Below are positions 57,201 to 64,000 of a stretch of DNA of 64,000 nucleotides, in pieces. A model generated the notes under the pieces. That model saw nothing but the letters and a program-made list of their open reading frames with translations, was not told the DNA's origin and searched no databases. A program made the translations under genes and the position numbers. The stretch comes from Symsagittifera roscoffensis (Eukaryota; Xenacoelomorpha; Acoela; Convolutidae), in the NCBI RefSeq assembly GCF_963678635.1, contig NC_087062.1:63337253-63401252 (forward strand). The letters are read 5' to 3'. Each line of letters starts with the position of its first letter. Positions within the stretch are counted from its first letter, which is position 1.

Positions 57201-58475
57201 ACCGATTTAATAACGCCTTGTTGTTGTTTCGCTAGTTCAATTCATTTATTTGACAAAGGATTCCGTGCGGTATACGATTCCATTTTGTGGAACCATATTA
57301 TGTAAAAAAATTAATCGGTGATAAGTTTCATAAATAGAAATGAAAACTAACCCCAGCAGTCTTGAGCCAAATTATTAAAAAAAAACGAAGGATCTTCAAC
57401 CCCTTCAGCAATGCGCGAGCACTTTTTCCAATAAATATGCTCACGAAGAGTTCAATGATTGGTGTCAATCAAATGGTTATGCTATCAACGAGTTAATTTA
57501 AGAAATCTATTTTAAGAAATTGCATAAAATGCTAATTCACTATGTATTTTTACAAGGTTCACTCTTATGATAAAAAATGCCCTTTAGTCCCCCTAGATTC
57601 CGAAAAGAGCACCAAAACAAACTTTAGGCGTGTTTTTTGAAAAAATTGCCGCTAGCTTGGAAATTTTGTCACAATAGGGGTGAGTAGTGCTTGGAGAGAA
57701 CTGTGAAGTTCAATTTGATCGAGCTAAGGACGTCAAAGTTCTTTAAAAATCTCGCTCGAGAAAATCCTAGACCTGCCCTGGTTGATTAAACCATTCTCGC
57801 ACGTTAACTATCAAATTTAGACCAAAATTTTCAGTTATCAAAACAGAAAACCGTAACTGGGATTGGGATCATTGGGAACATCCATCCACATCGATGAAAG
57901 AAAAAATTAAATCACTTACGATTTCCGCGTCTAGATGCAGGAGTGCTTTTTCCCACTCCTAAGTCCAGTGGGTCTCCGTTTCCCGTTTTGACCCCGCTGT
58001 CGATCAATTCACTACTCGAACCCAGAAACTCACTGATGTCGGCGGGGAAGCTGGGAATCTCCATGACAGGAGAACTGACTAGAGAAGAGAAATCGGCTGC
58101 CTCGTCTGCAGCCATTGCAGTACTGACGTCATCCTCGTCTTTGGTTGTGGAGCTCGGCTCACAAGCTAGATTCCACGCAATGTCGTCGATTTTAGACTTC
58201 TTCCCACTAGGAGGTTTCGGTAGAGCGGAAATCATTACGGATCCGATCGAAGATGAGCTGCTACTCGAACTCGGGGAAGCATCGGAGATTCCTGAGTCTT
58301 TTCCGGCCGAAGGTGGAGTGCGCTGGGGAGCGGAGTTTGGGGTATTCAACGTTGACGTGGAGCTCGGAGATATCTGATCACGAGAGTCGGCTTCTTCGGC
58401 ATCGACCTTGAGTTCTGTGGTCAGACTGTCGAGGAAGCGACCCATGTCTTCGGAGAAGGATCTAACAATATCCAT
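54258..58475 (-). CDS. IKZF-like: Ikaros-family zinc-finger transcription factor (about 698 aa, 4 coding exons)
   Basis: Exons on the minus strand: 58475-57920, 56173-55652, 55461-55277 and 55091-54258. All introns are GT-AG (donors GTAAGT, GTAAGT, GTATGT) and phases fit (1, 1, 0). Residues 1-185 are acidic/Ser-rich. Three C2H2 fingers at 192-269 (CEVCGLAFTQKGNLSRH, CDVCDYASRRKDALINH, CSKCKLAYKQKSSLRDH) match Ikaros fingers 2-4, the DNA-binding core. PEDLS at 406-410 fits the CtBP-binding motif known in vertebrate Ikaros. A Gln/Asn/Ala-rich stretch lies at about 455-540. Two C-terminal fingers (C635-H655, C663-H685; TDTVMYTIHMGVH) match the Ikaros dimerisation fingers, including HX5H in the last. 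The first vertebrate finger is absent. Expected to be a nuclear, dimerising DNA-binding regulator. The ATG has a good context (AACATGG). Confidence 0.92.
56174..57919 (-). other. Intron 1 of the Ikaros-family gene
   Basis: About 1.75 kb. No coding sequence recognised. Its 5' part holds copy C of the oligo-G-associated dispersed repeat (57590-57795, minus). Confidence 0.6.
57590..57795 (-). repeat. Dispersed repeat, copy C (no G run)
   Basis: On the minus strand AGGGCAGGTCTAGGATTTTC and TCGAGCGAG match the start of copies A and B, followed by diverged sequence. The oligo-G tract is absent here. Confidence 0.5.
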
Positions 58476-61400
58476 GTTTTAAGATTGTGATTTAGAGCTC
58501 CTGAAGTTCGGAGCTGAGTTAGCTAGTAAGCACTAATAACTCGATTTGGTTAATTGATAAACTAGTTTTGCTGAATTAAATTTCAGGCAAACGTTTGGCA
58601 AAGGTTGAAGGCAAACGAGAAAATAAGGATCACGAATAAATAAGGCACTGTGCTAAGTGTATTTAAGGCAAGAAAGCAAACGATGCAATGAAACCAAAGC
58701 TAGGAGTTCTTTCTCTACAGTTGTGGTATGGTAGGGAACAGAACAAGGCAACTACAGTTTGGGGCTAAGATGATTTGATAAGCACTACAGCAGTGATTAA
58801 TTATGTACGGTAGAAAGTAGTGGATTTGATGACTAAAGGTAAACTCAAGCAATAAAATGTCGAGACTTGGGGTTTAGGAAACTGGGACAATTTCTTTCTA
58901 GTTCCTCCGTCAACAATAAAACGATGCTAGTGAAATGAAGTGATTGACGAAACTTGGCGCACATACGCAAAACTTAACTATTCCTGTGAACTTCCTAATT
59001 CCTTGTTCTTCTAATTACTGGAGCTTTGGTCCTGAAAGTCAAGTGGAATACTTTGGACAAATAAAGGGAATAAGGAAGTGGCTAACTAGGCAAAGATATC
59101 CGCGGCTACAATCTGAGCAAAGTAAATGTCGGTATATCTGGAATATTTGCTTTACCAAATAATTGGCACGTTATCAGTATTAACATTAAGGATTTGACGA
59201 TGCTGATGTCTCAGTGATGTCGCATTACTCTACAAGTAAGATTTTGAGTCCGATTGTGAAAGTATTTTGTAGCAAAGAGCACTTGATTAAAGCGGGTCGA
59301 TTATTGATTGAATCAACGGGATCAAGAATCGTTCCCTCTAAACGTAAACAGCAATTCTGGGAGAGCTGCTTCTAACTGATTTATAGCAAGACGCGCTAAA
59401 CAAGTGTCGCATCTAATCCTAGGGACTAACTTGGCTTGGGTTTTACAGCAGGGATGTTTCGAACTGTGAGAAATTGGAGAGCTCACCTCTGTGCAAATCA
59501 GTGGCAGGAAAAGTTTCTAATAAAATGAGTGTGGGAAAACTAAATAGATGCTGATAATTAAGGTATCCCCGTAATTTGTTTGATCGGGAACAATAGATGT
59601 CTATTTTGGTAACTCACCTTAAATGATCAAAACATGGGAAACTTCTGTAATTTTTGAAAGCAGGAAACGCTCGCTTAATTCCACGAGGCGTATAGCAAAT
59701 GAAAGTGAAAGTTGAAGGAGGATTATTGTCGGAATGAAAACCACCAATTAGGAATCGCGTTCGTTCTGGCAGGTACTCGGATTGTTCTAACCCGAAAATG
59801 GAAACAGCGAATGTTTGAACACGTTTCAGCCTATGGCGCTTTAATTGAGTGTTTAGGAATTTAAAACGCGATGGCAGACTGTATAATTGGCGACGACCAG
59901 TTTAAACGCGTTTCAGTTTTTTGTGTCTAGGCGGAAAAGGATCAACCGTCTCTATAGCTGAGCGTAACGCAAAATGATGAAAGTTTGTCACAGGACAAAA
60001 CACATAAAACTTCAACAACCTGGCCAAGTAATCAACACAGGAATCCTTACGAAAGCTTTTTATTCAAGCTGTGAAGTCAACATCGTGAAAATGATTGCAA
60101 TTCCATGCGGCTTGAAGATGGAATGATGATTTTTGTTCTGGATTCTGGAATGTTATTATTAGTTTCAGCTCCTTCAAAAATGTTCTCAGATATTTCACAA
60201 CTGATTTCAAGTGGTTATGGGAATCTTTGATGATCAAATGGTGATGATTCGATATTTAATCGCACGTTTAATGTTTGTTTAAGGTACGGAGATAATTGCT
60301 CAAAACACCGGCAAGTTATTTCGATGACGATGATAATTGGCTAAGTGTGCAAACACAAGCCTAAATTCCTCCCCTTTCCAGAAATAATCATACACTGAGT
60401 CAGTTAAAATAACTAAATCAATTCTTGAGATTTTTCTCGTAGAAAACTGGAATGACTGGTTAAAACGAAAACACTGCAGTTCTGGTACGGCCAAATACCT
60501 CAGGTAACGAGGAGCTTTGTAGTTATGATTTTATGTGAAAAGTATGCAGAAAGGTTGAAAACCGAGAACAAGCAGAAACACAGTAATTTGGCACAGGTAT
60601 CTCCAGTTTAGCAAAGAACTTCTCTCTATTGGTACTGGCAAAAGTAATGGACTGGACCAAAAGCCATAAACAAAGCAAGCAAAAAAATTGAAAAGCCAGC
60701 TAAACCACTTTTCAGCAACACAACCACAATTAATTAAAGTATTTTCTCCGCGTCTTGAATTGATAATTTTGGATAGCTTCATATGAAAAATACCTGGTGT
60801 TGCATCATTCAGTCACAGTGTATTACAGTGGTCAATAAAACCAGTACCGACCACTTTTAATTCGCGGCAATCGAGTCATTTTTGTCCACTGTATTTGCAA
60901 TACAGAAAATAGTTTTGCCAGCTAAAACTTCAGCTATGTTTTCTATATATCGCAGAAAATACAGGTAATCGCTGTTCTTTTATGATCACGCCAGCAATTT
61001 TCTCGAAAAATAAGCAAACAGTATATCTAAGAGGATAAAACTCGGCACTTTAATTTTTACAAGTACGCACGCATCGTTCCAATCTCGAAAACATGAAAGA
61101 ACGAAAATGAACATCTAACAGCATTAAAAAAAACTAAGTCACTGATCTGATATTTTGGGGCTTATCTTTTTAGCTTCCTCGAATTGGACTTCAACAGAAA
61201 TCATTCTCAAGCGAATTGAAAATTTTCAAAGTGTGTTTCAGAGTAATGAAAACTTTGAGGCGAGTGATTTTGAGGGAAGACTCAATATTGACCTTTTCTT
61301 ATTAGTCGGGAGAAAGTATTCGAGATAAGGGTGTTTGAGAAAGATTGGTACCTGCTTTGCTGGGTAATCAGGGTCTTGCCTTTAGAAAGTTGGGCACACT

Positions 61401-64000
61401 GAGAGCTAACAAGATTAGTAAGTGGCAGTACAATAAGGATATCGGAGCGGCTGATTTTGAAGCTGTGATGGATATAAATGAATGTCGATTGTTGCAAGGA
61501 TCAATCTCATTTGGGTTTCATTTGGCTCGTATTTGCAGAGTAGCGTACGATAGAACGAAAGTGTCGAAGGAATTTCGTTAAGCATCATGGCAACTTAGAA
61601 TTTATTAAGGATAAGGCATTTGAAATGTGAGTTGGTTCGAGGTTGGCAAACAAACAGTGCTGAATATTACGAATTACTCCATCGTTAAAGAAGGAAAACA
61701 AATTTCAAATAATCTCCAATCCAACACAGTCCAAGTTAATCACACACACACACAACCTCATCAATACACGACTCCCCAAACTAGACAGTGATTAAACTAC
61801 TTAGAGATAAGTTAAGTAGATGATCATCAAAACTGCGTCGAAATAATAAATCAATGGGAATGGGAGGGAGGTCCACAAACATCAGCCTCAAAACTGTCTC
61901 AAACATTTCGACCAACTAACAGTTGACTAACTAGCAAGATCTGTCTTAGCATTCAATATGCATATGCCATCAGAAAATAAGGGCACAGTCAATAAAGAGT
62001 CGTGAATGACGCAAATTTTACCAAAGAAATTTTGCTCAAAACTTGCAACGATTCAAAAAAATTGCAGAATTGTACTTAACTAGTTAAGAAATCTGCCGCC
62101 TTCCTGATTTTTAGCAACTCGAACTAATTTTAATTTTTAAGTGTTTCAATGTCCAAACATTGGTTTCAGCAAACTTGAGTTTCTTCCTGGAAGTGAAGCG
62201 ACGAATAGACGACATTAAGTAAACCATTAAAAATAGTTATTGATAAAAAATTTGAATTAGTTTACCTAAAAATTCAACTTGGCCAGGCCCTAAGGTTTCA
62301 ACTAAAATTCGCTTTACTAGACAGCAGAAACTACACGATACGACCCAGAGACGTCATGGTCACATCCCATTTGCCTTAATCTAAGAGCATGCTGGCTGCT
62401 GACACCAGAAAAAATGCCCTATATTTAGGCGTATATAATTCGCATAAACATTGAAAACCTGGGAAAAAAACTGGATCATGTTACAAACCAACTCTACTAG
62501 CGGTGTCTTGTGTAAAATTGAAACCAATTTAACTTTGGTCGTTTTTCACTTTACTTGACATGAAGAGCTCCAACTGTATGCGTGATTTGATAGAGAAGCG
62601 AAGCTGGACTTCGCAGACGCAAACAACAACAACAACGGTAGAAGAACTCCTCAATACAAAAAAAACCCTGCAACACACCTTGCCACAACGAAGACTCCAA
62701 CTCTGCGTCACAAGCAAACAATTAAACAGACCACTTGACTATCAAAAATAGGACCAACTGATTTTCGTTTCAAAAATTAAAATGGCCGAAAAACCTGCCG
62801 ACTAGTTTTGAGCCAAAAAATATCAGACTTGCAGCAGATTTGTAGCCAAAAGTATCTGACCATTTTTTGAAACTCATATATTCATTAGCAATATTATCAT
62901 TCATATCGCTTTGTGAAACTTACGATTATTTTTTTGGAAAAACAATTTAACACAATCAGAGGAAGCCATTTGCTAAAAAAAACGACGTTTCTTAGAAATT
63001 GAGCCAAGTTCAGCTTCGCTTCTCTGTCATTTATTATCTTCCAAGCAGAAACTAGAGACTGCAAAACAATATTTTAGGCGGTTCTATTTTTTAAAAGAAG
63101 ACATTTGAAAGTCAGAGGAAAACAAAAAAAAATCATTTGAGTTTCATAGAACAAACCTTATCACCCTACATCTATCTCTCAACATTTCAAGAAACCTTTA
63201 TAAACAACATTTCATGAAATTTCTATGTTTTTTCGCAAAGCTGCTTTGTGAAACACCGATCTTGCCGATATAGTACGACATAAAAATGCAGTTGATAGAG
63301 GGATGAAGTGAATAAAATAAGGTAAACTTTTGGAATCCTCTACTACTCGACTATTTCGAATTGTTTTTCGGAACTTGCTACTATCGAGAAAATTAAAACT
63401 TTCTCAATAGTGCAAATAGATGAATCTCTGCTCCATCAATTCAGAACATTTCTCTGCTCCATCATTTCAAGTTCAAAAAAGATTAGTTGCATTTAAAATT
63501 TAATACCCTCGGCAGCATTTTGGAGACAGGATAGCGTGTGACTTGTAGTCTCAAAAAGCTGTTGAACCATTCAAAATTATGCCACTTGCCTGAACTTGAA
63601 GTTCGCAGGTATATCGTCTGAAGAAATATGAGCAAATATCCTTTTGCATCTCGGATAAGTTTGCTTCTGATACATGCTTATTTAATACGACCAGATCAGT
63701 CATGCATAACTTGTTTAGTAACTTCCAAAAATTAGAGATAGCTTAAACCTAGCGAGATAGCTTCTGGCTTTAAAAAAGTATGACCAGTGTATCAAACAGA
63801 TTAATTAACGTGAAAATGCCTATTTAAAAGTATATGAAAAAACACCATAATTATATGCATCCGTCAGAATAGTCAGAGCATTCAAAAACGCTTTCAATTT
63901 CAAAAACGGGCCAAAAACTTATCTTAAAATTTTTTGTACAGTTAGATAGACATGTCTCTGAAACTACTGAAAGTCAGACTTTCGCTTTAATTCAACAAAA
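58476..64000 (+). other. Upstream region of the Ikaros-family gene, no gene supported
   Basis: AT-rich sequence with only short frames and no recognisable domain or repeat family. Short frames at 61345-61581 and 62560-62751 are plausible by length only. A (CA)n run lies near 61741. Directly upstream of the ATG, CTTCAG/GAGCTC (about 33 nt before it) could be a splice or trans-splice acceptor. Promoter elements cannot be assigned. Confidence 0.35.

Noticed and set aside
61345-61581. Open frame of 78 codons upstream of the Ikaros-family gene
   Set aside because: Begins at TTG, has no domain; length is within what chance allows in 5.5 kb.
61741-61760. (CA)n microsatellite
   Set aside because: Short and common in animal DNA; nothing links it to a function.

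Overview
The window looks like animal genomic DNA. It is AT-rich and intron-containing, with two spliced host genes set in a large amount of retrotransposon debris. The strongest taxonomic clue is a complete gene model for an Ikaros-family zinc-finger protein (minus strand, about 54.3-58.5 kb). I associate that family with deuterostomes. The AT-rich sequence and several Ty3/gypsy lineages would fit a tunicate or another invertebrate deuterostome, but this is inference and the species is not proven.

Layout. Positions 1-20.2 kb hold the decayed remains of a very large Ty3/gypsy-type element on the plus strand: gag region with a damaged zinc knuckle, protease, RT/RNase H and integrase. About 6.3 kb of further plus-strand coding-like sequence after the integrase I cannot assign. 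The 3' end lies in a 4.5-kb imperfect palindrome (15657-20162), so a second, inverted copy of the same 3' end lies tail to tail with it. A 25-bp-period minisatellite follows (20.16-20.76 kb). Positions 21.4-33.45 kb hold a second Ty3/gypsy element on the minus strand, with 250-bp LTRs. Its 5' half, 5' LTR and flank were recently duplicated in tandem (unit about 4293 bp). Positions 33.7-39.35 kb hold a three-exon minus-strand gene for a predicted two-pass membrane protein of about 748 residues. It has a Cys-rich ectodomain, a furin-like site and a coiled-coil tail, and I do not recognise its family. Positions 39.4-45.6 kb hold no gene I can support. They contain dispersed repeats, a gypsy RNase H relic and a cluster of related GC-rich motifs. 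Positions 45602-51725 hold a third, young and nearly intact Ty3/gypsy element (minus strand, 200-bp LTRs with one mismatch, 4-bp target duplication, single 1823-codon Gag-Pol frame). Positions 52-54 kb hold repeats. The Ikaros-family gene follows, and 58.5-64 kb holds its upstream region with nothing else recognisable.

The two host genes read the same way but no functional link between them is visible. The three LTR elements share one layout: the gag ATG sits at the junction between the 5' LTR and a TGG-starting primer-binding site. Elements 2 and 3 also have homologous Gag proteins, so they belong to one wider lineage.

All translations were done by eye. Exon boundaries rest on GT/AG sites with matching phase, not on transcripts.
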